From an uncultured Collinsella sp. (GTDB lineage Bacteria > Actinomycetota > Coriobacteriia > Coriobacteriales > Coriobacteriaceae), in contig URUI01000049.1 in NCBI GenBank assembly GCA_900551015.1, positions 1 through 15,365 on the forward strand: 15,365 bases of DNA. The letters are read 5' to 3'. The position numbers were made by a program, and so were the translations under genes. Shown in pieces: positions 1 through 5,977 of this stretch (the stretch's first letter is position 1; each line of letters starts with the position of its first letter). The notes below the pieces were generated by a model. The model ran no database searches, was not told the origin of the DNA, and worked only from the letters and a program-made list of their open reading frames with translations.

Positions 1-120
1 CGGGAATTGATTCTGAAGAATCGGGAAACGAAGAATATGAATATAGCGGAAGTTGTCGCCCACTACAACCTTTGTCGTGTGCATACCCATGGGATCTCCT
101 GTCGCCCGCAATGTACCTGA
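1..120 (+). other. Possible 3' end of an unidentified reading frame
   Basis: Frame 1 is open from the window edge for 39 codons and stops with TGA at 118-120. The translation begins RELILKNRETKNMNIAEVVA and is Cys/His-rich near its end. I recognise no family. The first 50 bases are AT-rich compared with the rest of the window, and an open run of this length can occur by chance. It may be the tail of an upstream gene, a decayed remnant, or noncoding. A small palindrome (GATTCT-GA-AGAATC) lies at 9-22. Confidence 0.2.
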
Positions 121-130
121 GACCATCTTC

Positions 131-182
131 GCCTGTATTGCGACTATACAGGCAAGCGCAGCCTGCGGCAAAGGAGGCAGGC
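131..182 (+). promoter_or_regulatory. Two inverted repeats in front of the MFS gene (candidate operator or leader hairpins)
   Basis: Two perfect inverted repeats lie in tandem. GCCTGTAT (131-138) pairs with ATACAGGC (146-153) across 7 nt, giving a 23-bp dyad of a size typical of TetR/MarR operators. GCCTGC (161-166) pairs with GCAGGC (177-182) across a 10-nt loop containing AAGGAG. They end about 70 nt before the chosen MFS start. A TATACA hexamer at 145-150 could be a -10 box, but I see no convincing -35. They could be operator sites for a regulator encoded elsewhere or RNA hairpins; I match no known riboswitch. Confidence 0.35.
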
Positions 183-251
183 ACCTGACACATTCTGTTA
201 GAGTTGCAGGGATTGAATCCCGCTTATTCATGCGACATTGGAGTGACAACC

Positions 252-1487
252 TTGACCGCCGCAACCACGCCTAAAAGTAAGTCAACCGCCGCCGCGCTCT
301 CCCCCGCGCGCACCAGGCTCTGCCTAGCGCTGCTCGTGCTGCTGGGATTCTCGCTCGGCTGCTCCGAGTTCGTGGTCATCGGCATCGAAAGTGATTTGGC
401 GACGGAACTCGACGTATCACTTGCTACTGCGGGCCAGCTCATCAGCGTGTTCGCGCTCGTCTACGCCATCGCGACGCCGGTGCTTGCGCTCAGCACGGGC
501 CACTTCCGCCGCTACCAGCTGCTCGTGTGCTATAGCATCATCTTTGTGCTCGGCAACTTGGTCATGGCGTTGGCGCCCAACTTCCAGGTGCTGTTTATCT
601 CGCGCATTGTCCTGGGCTCTGTCTCGGGCGCGCTGCTCGCCGTGGGCGTGACGTACATCCCCGAGCTTCTGTCCCCGCAGCAAACTTCGCTTGCCATCTC
701 GGTGGTATATGGTGCGTTTTCCGTGGCGATGGTCTTTGTCACTTCGGTCGGCAAGTTTGTGGCCGACACGCTCGACTGGCACGTTGCCATGTACGGCACG
801 CTTACCTTTGCCGTTCTGATCTGCGGAGCGCTCGTGGCGTTTATGCCGCGCGCCGGGCAAACCGACGAGCCTGCCACCTTTCGCGAGCAGGCGGGTCTGC
901 TACGCGAGCCGAGCATCATCACCGGCATGCTCATCTTTTTGTTTGGCGTGGGCTCGGTCTATGTGTTCTACGGCTATGTGACGCCCTATCTTGAGCAGGT
1001 GCTGGGCATGGGCACCGTTCAGGCGAGCACCACGCTTATGGCCTACGGCGTGTTCTGCCTGATCTCGAACATCCTGGGCGGATGGATCGATGCGCGCTTT
1101 GGCATGAAGGCGCTGCTTGTGACGTTTGTGCTGCAGGCTGTGGCGTTACTCGGGTTGTTTGCTGTGGGCGGCACTATGCCGCTCGCGCTGGTCTTTGTCT
1201 TTAGCCTGGCGATGCTCATGTACCTGTTCTCGGTCTCATGCATCACGCACTTTATGGACGTGGCACGCAGCCGCCATCCCAAGTCGATGGTACTCGCAAG
1301 TTCGGTTGAGCCCATGGCGTTTAACGTCGGTATCTCGTTTGGCACCGCAGTGGGCGGCGCCGTGGTAAGCAGCATTGGCATTGCGTACGTGGGCGCAGTG
1401 GGCGCCGCGTTCTCGCTTGTGGCCTGGATGCTCACGCTGGTGACGATCAAGTTGGCTCGCTGGGAGCGCAGGCGGGCGAGGGCATAG
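252..1487 (+). CDS. MFS transporter, DHA1 family (AraJ/SotB/YdhP-like exporter)
   Basis: This is a 12-helix inner-membrane transporter of the major facilitator superfamily, probably a proton-driven exporter of drugs or small metabolites. The first helix begins after a short basic, Ala/Thr-rich N-terminus (RLCLALLVLLGFSLGCSEF). The pattern continues with ALVYAIATPVLALSTGHFRR, where the loop after helix 2 holds a degenerate version of the usual GxLaDrxGrr motif, then VLGNLVMALAPNF, which resembles the AraJ/YdhP branch of DHA1. The length is about 411 residues, normal for the family. I chose the TTG at 252 because GGAGTG at 240-245 sits about 8 nt upstream. Alternative in-frame starts are GTG 243 and TTG 204; a stop at 186 limits further extension. 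The phosphatase gene follows 51 nt later without a visible terminator, so they may be co-transcribed. The substrate cannot be read from the sequence. Confidence 0.88.
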   Translation: MTAATTPKSKSTAAALSPARTRLCLALLVLLGFSLGCSEFVVIGIESDLATELDVSLATAGQLISVFALVYAIATPVLALSTGHFRRYQLLVCYSIIFVLGNLVMALAPNFQVLFISRIVLGSVSGALLAVGVTYIPELLSPQQTSLAISVVYGAFSVAMVFVTSVGKFVADTLDWHVAMYGTLTFAVLICGALVAFMPRAGQTDEPATFREQAGLLREPSIITGMLIFLFGVGSVYVFYGYVTPYLEQVLGMGTVQASTTLMAYGVFCLISNILGGWIDARFGMKALLVTFVLQAVALLGLFAVGGTMPLALVFVFSLAMLMYLFSVSCITHFMDVARSRHPKSMVLASSVEPMAFNVGISFGTAVGGAVVSSIGIAYVGAVGAAFSLVAWMLTLVTIKLARWERRRARA

Positions 1488-1538
1488 GCGTAGATGCGAT
1501 ACTCGAGCTCGATGATGGCGATCGAAAGGAAACCGCAT

Positions 1539-1985
1539 ATGCAACGTGTACTGTTTATCTGTCATGGAAATATCTGCCGCTCGACGATGGCTGAATCGGT
1601 GTTTACCGAGTTGGTGCGCCGCGCCGGACGCGAGGGTGAGTTTGCCATCGACTCCGCCGCGACGTCGACCGAGGAGATCGGCAACCCGCCGCATCATGGC
1701 ACCGTTGCCAAGCTGCGCGAGGTCGGGATTCCCGTCGTCGCGCATCGCGCTCGTCAGGTGCGCCGCGCGGAGTATGGCGACTGGGACCACATGGTCTATA
1801 TGGATAACGAGAACACCCGCGGCTTGCAGCGCATCTTTAGCAAGGACCCCGAGGGCAAGATCTCTCGCCTGCTCGATTGGACCAATCGCCCCGGCGACGT
1901 GGCCGACCCTTGGTACACCGGCAATTTCGATGCCACCTACCGCGATGTGCTCGCCGGCTGCACCGCCATGCTCGAGCAGCTGTAG
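1539..1985 (+). CDS. Low-molecular-weight protein tyrosine phosphatase
   Basis: This 148-residue cytoplasmic phosphatase hydrolyses phosphotyrosine (or similar phosphoesters) through a phosphocysteine intermediate. The P-loop is at the N-terminus, VLFICHGNICRST, with nucleophile Cys8, Arg14 and Ser15 matching C-x5-R-(S/T). The general acid is Asp123 in the ADPWYTG segment, where the family has its conserved DP motif. Length and domain order are those of a complete single-domain enzyme. The ATG at 1539 is preferred over in-frame positions up to 45 nt earlier because AAGGA (1526-1530) lies 8 nt before it and the P-loop then starts at residue 8. No tyrosine kinase or capsule genes are adjacent, so its target is unknown. 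The only neighbour on this strand is the upstream MFS exporter. Confidence 0.93.
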   Translation: MQRVLFICHGNICRSTMAESVFTELVRRAGREGEFAIDSAATSTEEIGNPPHHGTVAKLREVGIPVVAHRARQVRRAEYGDWDHMVYMDNENTRGLQRIFSKDPEGKISRLLDWTNRPGDVADPWYTGNFDATYRDVLAGCTAMLEQL

Positions 1986-2020
1986 GTTCGCGAGTGCACG
2001 GGCCGCGCCATCGGTATACA

Positions 2021-2087
2021 CCCAGCGTGGATCATCTCCCACTTTGAGCGTTCAAGCGCGCTTAAAACGGGAGAAAATCCACGCTCG
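2021..2087. repeat. Imperfect intergenic palindrome, same family as 3662-3757
   Basis: The arm at 2021-2050 and the arm at 2058-2087 are reverse complements at 24 of 30 positions by hand count, with a 7-nt loop (TTCAAGC). The right arm contains GGGAGAAAATCCACGCTCG, which differs by one base from GGGAGAAAATCCTCGCTCG at 3710-3728 and 3739-3757. It lies between the convergent phosphatase and ATPase genes and could act as a two-way transcription stop, although it has no T-run. Confidence 0.75.
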
Positions 2088-2093
2088 GCGGGA

Positions 2094-2116
2094 GGGACTG
2101 TCCCTTTGTCGCATTC
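2094..2116. repeat. Half copy of the 13334-13364 palindrome
   Basis: These 23 bases (core GGGACTGTCCCTTTGTCGCA) are identical to 13344-13366. Only the right arm and centre are present here, so the dyad is incomplete. It directly abuts the palindrome ending at 2087 and ends 10 nt before the stop codon of the ATPase gene. Confidence 0.8.
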
Positions 2117-2126
2117 GGGACTGACC

Positions 2127-3488
2127 CTAGACAGGTTTGACCTCCAGTTTTATCCCCTCGGCACGGAAGTCGCCCAAAACATCCGGAAGGGTCCAAGTCG
2201 CATACAGAGGCAGATAGAGAACGCCCCCGTCACGCTCAACGTTGCCTCTCGAGAAAACAATCCCGCGCTTTACGCCATACTCGGCCGTTTCAAGCACATG
2301 GTTCAACGCGGCGTGCGCATGGTAATACGTCCCCGATTTAACCTCGATGGGCACAGCCGTCCCATCCGGGCCGTCAATCACGAAATCGACCTCGCCCCGT
2401 TTCTTGGTCTGGTAGTAATACAGCCCTCTTCCCTGGGCAGCCAGCTGCTGAACCACCACGTTTTCGTACACGCCGCCGAGGTTGGGCTCCTTGCTGTCGA
2501 GGTACGCCGCCTGAGCGACCCCGATGGGATAACGGGCCATCAGCATCCCGGTATCGGACTGGTACAGTTTGAACTGGGACGGTCGCGCTGTCTTAAGCAG
2601 CGGGGACTTTGGCTCGGTTACGATATCGGTCTTGAGGGCGACGCCGGCATCGACGAGCCAGACGAAGTCGCGCTGGTACTTCTCGAAATGGGCCTTGGGG
2701 TCGATCGAGTTGAGCACAAAACGCTTGTTCTCGCCCTCCAGCATGACAGGAAGCTGGTCGAAGATACTCTGCACCTGGAGCGCGCGCCCGTTCGCGTATT
2801 TCGAGATATCCCGACGGTATTGCCCGTTCAGCTCGGACTGGAGCTGGCGGACAGATGCCAGATCACCCTGCGTGTCGAGGAATCGCTGCACGACCTCCGG
2901 CATACCGCCAACGACGATATAGGTCCTGAAGTTTGCCATCATTGCGTCGTGAATATAACCAGGAACCGGCGTCTCGTTGCGGCACGCATCGCGAATCGAG
3001 CGCCTCGCCTCTTCGCTCACCCCAATCGCCCAGCTGAACTCCTCAAAATCCAGCGGGAACATCCTGAGCTCATGGACGTACCCCACGGGATAAGACCTGA
3101 CGCCCTTGAACTGGGTCCCGAGCATGGACCCCGAGAATGCCCAGCGGCAACGGTCGTCCTCGACAAGGAACTTCGCCATCGTCATGATATCCGGTGCCTC
3201 CTGCACCTCGTCGATAAACACGAGGGTCTCGCCCGGGGCAATCGGCTTTCCCGAAAGAAGCGTCACCCTGCTAATGAAATCATCGGCATCTCGCGCCTCG
3301 AGCAGAGCGTCCCTTGCCTGGCGGTTTTCCGCGAGATTGAGCTCGATATAGGCTGCATAGTTTGACTTACCGAATTCGCGAATCGAGTAGCTCTTGCCGA
3401 TTTGGCGAGAACCCGTGACGAACAGCGCCTTTCGTTCGATGGATCTCTGCCAACGATCAAGCTCATCTGCGATTTTCCTGCGCAACAT
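2127..3488 (-). CDS. AAA ATPase with C-terminal DUF4143 domain (ATP-binding protein)
   Basis: This 453-residue cytoplasmic protein belongs to the AAA_14/DUF4143 family, which is abundant in gut bacteria and has no settled function. Residues 20-200 form the P-loop domain: Walker A GSRQIGKS (26-33) and Walker B LVFIDEVQEA (89-98, with Asp93-Glu94). The C-terminal part, about 220-435, carries YEN (341-343), GEVDFVID (365-372) and IEVKSG (381-386). This E...xVDF...ExK arrangement resembles the core of PD-(D/E)xK nucleases, so nuclease-like activity is possible but unproven. I chose the ATG at 3488 because GGGGAG lies 5-6 nt upstream and the helical start MLRRKIADELDRW fits the family. The frame is open to 3683, but that extension translates the 33-nt repeats and is unlikely to be protein. 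The gene is alone on its strand, bracketed by related palindromes and preceded by an AT-rich region, which suggests acquisition as a single-gene cassette. Confidence 0.9.
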   Translation of the reverse strand: MLRRKIADELDRWQRSIERKALFVTGSRQIGKSYSIREFGKSNYAAYIELNLAENRQARDALLEARDADDFISRVTLLSGKPIAPGETLVFIDEVQEAPDIMTMAKFLVEDDRCRWAFSGSMLGTQFKGVRSYPVGYVHELRMFPLDFEEFSWAIGVSEEARRSIRDACRNETPVPGYIHDAMMANFRTYIVVGGMPEVVQRFLDTQGDLASVRQLQSELNGQYRRDISKYANGRALQVQSIFDQLPVMLEGENKRFVLNSIDPKAHFEKYQRDFVWLVDAGVALKTDIVTEPKSPLLKTARPSQFKLYQSDTGMLMARYPIGVAQAAYLDSKEPNLGGVYENVVVQQLAAQGRGLYYYQTKKRGEVDFVIDGPDGTAVPIEVKSGTYYHAHAALNHVLETAEYGVKRGIVFSRGNVERDGGVLYLPLYATWTLPDVLGDFRAEGIKLEVKPV

Positions 3489-3513
3489 AAGCTCTCCCCT
3501 CGCCACGATAAAA

Positions 3514-3594
3514 GAAATGCAGAAATTTATATCGACTATTATCGATGAAATGCAGAGATTTTTAGTACTGAAATCGGATGAAATGTAGAAATTT
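3514..3594 (-). promoter_or_regulatory. Three direct repeats at exact 33-nt spacing upstream of the ATPase gene
   Basis: GAAATGYAGARATTT (plus-strand reading) occurs at 3514-3528, 3547-3561 and 3580-3594, so the start-to-start distance is 33 nt twice, close to three DNA helical turns. Copies 1 and 2 also share ATCGAT/ATCGGAT at the end of the unit. The array is AT-rich, starts 26 nt upstream of the ATPase ATG and covers the expected promoter. The likeliest role is a set of binding sites for a dimeric or cooperative regulator, possibly the encoded protein itself. I could not fix the -35 and -10 boxes; TATAAA-like stretches occur on the minus strand between the repeats. Confidence 0.7.
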
Positions 3595-3661
3595 GACCTT
3601 ACTCGCATACAGAATATAGACGAGAGCGCATGAGCGGGATCGGGATTCCCGTCGCTGCAAA

Positions 3662-3729
3662 TCGAGCGAGGATTTTCTCCCACTTTGGGCGCGAAATTGC
3701 GCCCAAAGTGGGAGAAAATCCTCGCTCGA
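3662..3729. repeat. Perfect 31-bp inverted repeat with 6-nt loop
   Basis: Positions 3662-3692 and 3699-3729 are exact reverse complements (31 of 31), separated by GAAATT. The outer part of the arm (GAGCGAGGATTTTCTCCC) matches the palindrome at 2021-2087 on the other side of the ATPase gene. No T-run follows, so it is not a classic terminator. It would form a very stable hairpin or cruciform. Confidence 0.9.
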
Positions 3730-3737
3730 CGTTTCGA

Positions 3738-3757
3738 TGGGAGAAAATCCTCGCTCG
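3738..3757. repeat. Third copy of the palindrome arm
   Basis: These 20 bases are identical to 3709-3728, the outer part of the right arm of the adjacent hairpin, repeated 29 nt downstream. It ends one base before the stop codon of the small TIGR04076-type gene. The extra arm suggests partial duplication or slippage and allows two alternative hairpins with the single left arm. Confidence 0.85.
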
Positions 3758-3758
3758 G

Positions 3759-4088
3759 CTACTCGTCGACGATCTCGGCAAGCCAGACGTTGAGGGTGTC
3801 GACCTCGGGGCAGCAGAACTTTGCCGTACCAGGCTCGTTGCCAGGCACGGTTCCGCCATAGCGCAGGATATCGATATAGGGAAAGCCCACATGGCAGGCC
3901 ATGGCGCACATCTTGCCGCGGTCTCGGTCAAAGTCAAAGACGTCGCCCGGCTTATGACCGTGGTGGCAGCGGCACGTCCCCAGCTGGTCCACGCAGCTCA
4001 CGCGGATACGCGGCCGCTTGCCACGCGGCGCGCCGAGCGGCCCGTTCTCGCCCGCAGGCTTGACGCCGCCCTCGCCAGCATTACTCAT
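3759..4088 (-). CDS. Small Cys-rich protein, TIGR04076 family-like
   Basis: This 109-residue protein matches the TIGR04076 pattern as I remember it: CxxGHKPGDVFDFDR, then CAMACHVGFPYIDILRYGG, then FCCPEVDTLNVW. It has seven cysteines (32, 39, 41, 61, 65, 92, 93) plus His42, His43 and His45, which suggests metal binding or redox chemistry, but no function is established. The first 28 residues are Gly/Pro/basic and look disordered. The ATG at 4088 overlaps the stop of the upstream kinase gene in ATGAGTAA, so translation is probably coupled. A TTG at 4094 is an alternative start. It is the last gene of a two-gene unit and ends next to the palindrome cluster. A role linked to vitamin B6 metabolism would be a guess from position only. 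Confidence 0.85.
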   Translation of the reverse strand: MSNAGEGGVKPAGENGPLGAPRGKRPRIRVSCVDQLGTCRCHHGHKPGDVFDFDRDRGKMCAMACHVGFPYIDILRYGGTVPGNEPGTAKFCCPEVDTLNVWLAEIVDE

Positions 4089-4905
4089 GGTCAATCACAT
4101 CCAGGCAGGCCTCGATGGGCAGGCCGGCAGACTTATCCTCCTGCGCAGCATTGCGCTCGATAAGCTCGGCCACCACGCGCATGGCATCGGCCGTGGCGCG
4201 CTGAAGCGTCCAACCGCTCATCACGCGACCCATAAGCACGGCCGAGAACGTATCGCCCGTACCCGGGAAGTACACCGGGATCAGCTCGAAGGGGATCGTG
4301 AAGTACTCCCCCGCCACATGGTCGTAACCGATAACCGCGTTCGTGCCATTGACCACGGCGCTCGTAATGACCACCGACTTGGCACCCAGCTCGCGCACGG
4401 CGTCCACAAGGGCGCGGGCCTCATCGGGCGTGATCTGTTCTGCAATAGGCGTATCGGTGAGCAGACAGGCCTCGGTGTAGTTGGGCACCGCGTAGTCTGC
4501 GCACTCCAGCAGGTGCCGCATAAGGCCAATCGTGGACTCGGGCACACCGGCATAGAGCTTGCCGTTGTCGCCCATGATGGGGTCGACGAACACCTTGGTG
4601 CCCTTTTGCGCGCGGCGGTGGCAAAAGTCCGAGATGATACGCGTCTCTTCCTCAGTCACGATAAAGCCGGTCGAGATGGCGTCGAACTCAAAGCCGAGCT
4701 CTTCCCAGATGGCAAGACTCTGACGCACGTACTCCGTGGTGTCGTGGATGTAGAACTTGGGGTAGTTGAGCGTGTCGGAAACGAGCGCCGTCGGCAGGTT
4801 ATGGATACGGTAGCCCATGTGCGACAGCACCGGCAGCATGGCGGAAAGCGCGACCTTGCCGTAGCCGCACATATCGTTAATCAGCAGCAGCTGAGTATTC
4901 TTCAT
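4081..4905 (-). CDS. Pyridoxamine/pyridoxal kinase (PdxK/PdxY-like, ribokinase fold)
   Basis: This 274-residue cytoplasmic kinase is predicted to phosphorylate pyridoxal, pyridoxamine or pyridoxine with ATP in vitamin B6 salvage. The N-terminal segment LLLINDMCGYGKVALSAMLP and HNLPTALVSDT follow the pattern of pyridoxamine kinases in anaerobic Gram-positives. FVDPIMGDNGKLY (106-118) is the conserved central motif. FPGTGDTFSAVL (213-224) is the anion-hole/catalytic segment, with Asp218 as the probable base. The ATG at 4905 has AAGGGAG 6 nt upstream; an upstream in-frame start at 4929 would add eight residues that do not look conserved. The gene overlaps the next one by 8 nt (ATGAGTAA). A hydroxymethylpyrimidine kinase is the main alternative, but the N-terminal motif favours the B6 enzyme. 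Confidence 0.88.
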   Translation of the reverse strand: MKNTQLLLINDMCGYGKVALSAMLPVLSHMGYRIHNLPTALVSDTLNYPKFYIHDTTEYVRQSLAIWEELGFEFDAISTGFIVTEEETRIISDFCHRRAQKGTKVFVDPIMGDNGKLYAGVPESTIGLMRHLLECADYAVPNYTEACLLTDTPIAEQITPDEARALVDAVRELGAKSVVITSAVVNGTNAVIGYDHVAGEYFTIPFELIPVYFPGTGDTFSAVLMGRVMSGWTLQRATADAMRVVAELIERNAAQEDKSAGLPIEACLDVIDHE

Positions 4906-5085
4906 GAGGGTCTCCCTTGGTTCGGGCACGGCGCAGCAGCGCCACAGTGCGACTAAGTGTAGCGCAGGAGGCGTTGTGGGCGGGCGGTGGCGCCGTGGAG
5001 GTCAAATTGTTGCGGAAAGGTTTCGGAAATGGGGGCTGTTTGCTCCATAGCGGCCTAGTTGATGCTACTCATATAGCGCCATTTC
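4906..5085. other. Intergenic stretch upstream of the kinase gene
   Basis: I see no gene here. The promoter of the minus-strand kinase must lie in this stretch; the best -10-like hexamer is TACACT on the minus strand (4956-4961), without a clear -35. AGCGGCCT near 5048 could pair with AGGCCGCT near 5243-5250 and so extend the outer stem of the repeat element that follows. Confidence 0.5.
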
Positions 5086-5237
5086 AAAACTATGCCTATT
5101 TACTACGTTTAACCGCCCGCCTCCAACCACAACGAATTTCTCTCCAACAAAACCGCAGGTAGATAGTTTGCGTTTTTTCAGAAACAGCTGTTGTGGTCAG
5201 CGATGCTGGATTCATCGTAGTAATTAGGCATAGTTTT
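5086..5237. repeat. Structured intergenic element, copy A (terminal inverted repeats plus nested stem)
   Basis: The outer arms 5086-5107 and 5216-5237 are reverse complements at 21 of 22 positions. A nested 8-bp stem pairs ACCACAAC (5126-5133) with GTTGTGGT (5190-5197). Between them lies AAAACCGCAGGTA (5149-5161), shared with copy B. The whole element aligns without gaps to 14606-14757. No ORF is evident inside. It lies between the divergent kinase and marR genes. Either a structured RNA or a MITE/REP-like repeat would fit; strand is unassigned because a hairpin reads similarly both ways. Confidence 0.8.
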
Positions 5238-5341
5238 TGGCAAGGCCGCTTCGAAAGGCATCATCGCAGCCCAAAACGATACCTTTTCCTTCGTCCCCAA
5301 GGGATCAGATTGCCGCTTAGGAGCGTTTGCAGCGTCGAGCG

Positions 5342-5369
5342 GTTACGGCGTTTGGCAAAACGCCGTAAC
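5342..5369. other. 12-bp perfect hairpin before the marR promoter
   Basis: GTTACGGCGTTT (5342-5353) pairs with AAACGCCGTAAC (5358-5369) across GGCA. It ends 17 nt before the -35 box. The sequence after it (TTAATAAGTTT) is AT-rich but not a clean T-run, so it could be a weak terminator insulating the operon or a protein-binding dyad. Confidence 0.45.
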
Positions 5370-5386
5370 TTAATAAGTTTGGTACC

Positions 5387-5415
5387 TTGACATTCATTTC
5401 TCATGCTCCTAGATT
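5387..5415 (+). promoter_or_regulatory. Promoter of the marR-ABC operon
   Basis: A perfect -35 hexamer TTGACA (5387-5392) is followed by a 17-nt spacer and TAGATT (5410-5415) as the -10. The start of transcription is then expected near 5422, about 49 nt before the marR ATG. The left half of the inverted repeat described next overlaps this -10 and start region. Confidence 0.65.
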
Positions 5416-5449
5416 AGTTAGGCACAAAACAATTCCTCTACCTAACTAA
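5414..5449 (+). promoter_or_regulatory. Inverted-repeat operator, probably bound by the MarR protein
   Basis: TTAGTTAGG (5414-5422) and CCTAACTAA (5441-5449) are perfect 9-nt inverted half-sites with an 18-nt gap. They straddle the predicted transcription start, a normal place for a repressor that controls its own operon, as MarR proteins do. The dyad extends outward: TGCTCCT (5404-5410) can pair with AGGAGCA (5454-5460), which contains the ribosome binding site. A longer transcript from further upstream could thus hide the start signal. Confidence 0.6.
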
Positions 5450-5470
5450 AGAAAGGAGCAGCACTAATTC

Positions 5471-5977
5471 ATGTGCGATGAACCTCTTAGCCTTTGTTCG
5501 CATGAGCCCGGCGGTGACCCGTCGCAACCGGTAGACATACCCGAAGCGGTCAGCGCCGAAGACAAACTTGCCAAGCGCATCCTCAATAATCTGGGCTTTT
5601 GCGGCCATTACATGCATTTTCATGGCGGAGGCGTGTCCGGCAAGGCGCCCATCATCTGCCTGCTGGCCAAGCAACCCGGCGGCGAGATGTCGCAGCAGGA
5701 GCTCGGCATGCACTTTGACCTCAAGCCGGGATCGCTTTCCGAGATCCTGTCCAAGCTCGAGCTCAACGGCCTCATCGAGCGCAGCCGTAACCCCAAGGAT
5801 CGACGGCAACTCACCATTCGCCTGACCGAAACCGGCCGGGAAAACGCCCGCATCGACCAGGCGGCCCGCATCCGCTTTAGAGAACGGGCCTTTAGCGCGC
5901 TCACCCACGACGAGCGCGAGGACCTCGCCGAAATGCTCGATAAAATCCGCGTAACCTGGGAGGAACTGGATGATTAA
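5471..5977 (+). CDS. MarR family transcriptional regulator
   Basis: This 168-residue winged-helix DNA-binding protein is the likely local repressor of the ABC exporter genes it precedes. The helix-turn-helix is around 73-98 (EMSQQELGMHFDLKPGSLSE and following), and the wing is at 103-120 with the family signature KDRRQLTIRLTETG. The first 30 residues form an acidic, Pro/Cys-containing extension. A Cys/His/Gly stretch at 43-55 (FCGHYMHFHGGGV) precedes the recognition domain and is unusual, perhaps a ligand, metal or redox sensor. The ATG at 5471 follows AGGAG at a rather long 12 nt. Its stop overlaps the ABC gene start in ATGATTAA, which supports co-translation. The inducer is unknown, but MarR-ABC pairs usually respond to toxic small molecules that the transporter expels. 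Confidence 0.92.
   Translation: MCDEPLSLCSHEPGGDPSQPVDIPEAVSAEDKLAKRILNNLGFCGHYMHFHGGGVSGKAPIICLLAKQPGGEMSQQELGMHFDLKPGSLSEILSKLELNGLIERSRNPKDRRQLTIRLTETGRENARIDQAARIRFRERAFSALTHDEREDLAEMLDKIRVTWEELDD

Noticed and set aside
201..235. tRNA T-arm-like GGGATTGAATCCC
   Set aside because: No acceptor, D-arm or anticodon arm can be drawn around it on either strand.
53..274. 73-codon frame upstream of the MFS gene
   Set aside because: Overlaps the MFS start, has no ribosome site and no recognisable sequence.
2106..3365. 419-codon plus-strand frame opposite the ATPase
   Set aside because: The minus strand has Walker A, Walker B and DUF4143 motifs; the plus translation matches nothing.
3514..3594. 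CRISPR array (AATTTCTAC on the minus strand resembles part of Cas12a repeats)
   Set aside because: The repeats are only about 15 nt, the partner GTAGAT is missing, the 18-nt gaps are partly alike, and no cas gene is present.
3488..3683. 65-residue N-terminal extension of the ATPase
   Set aside because: It translates the direct repeats and has no ribosome site, whereas GGGGAG precedes the ATG at 3488.
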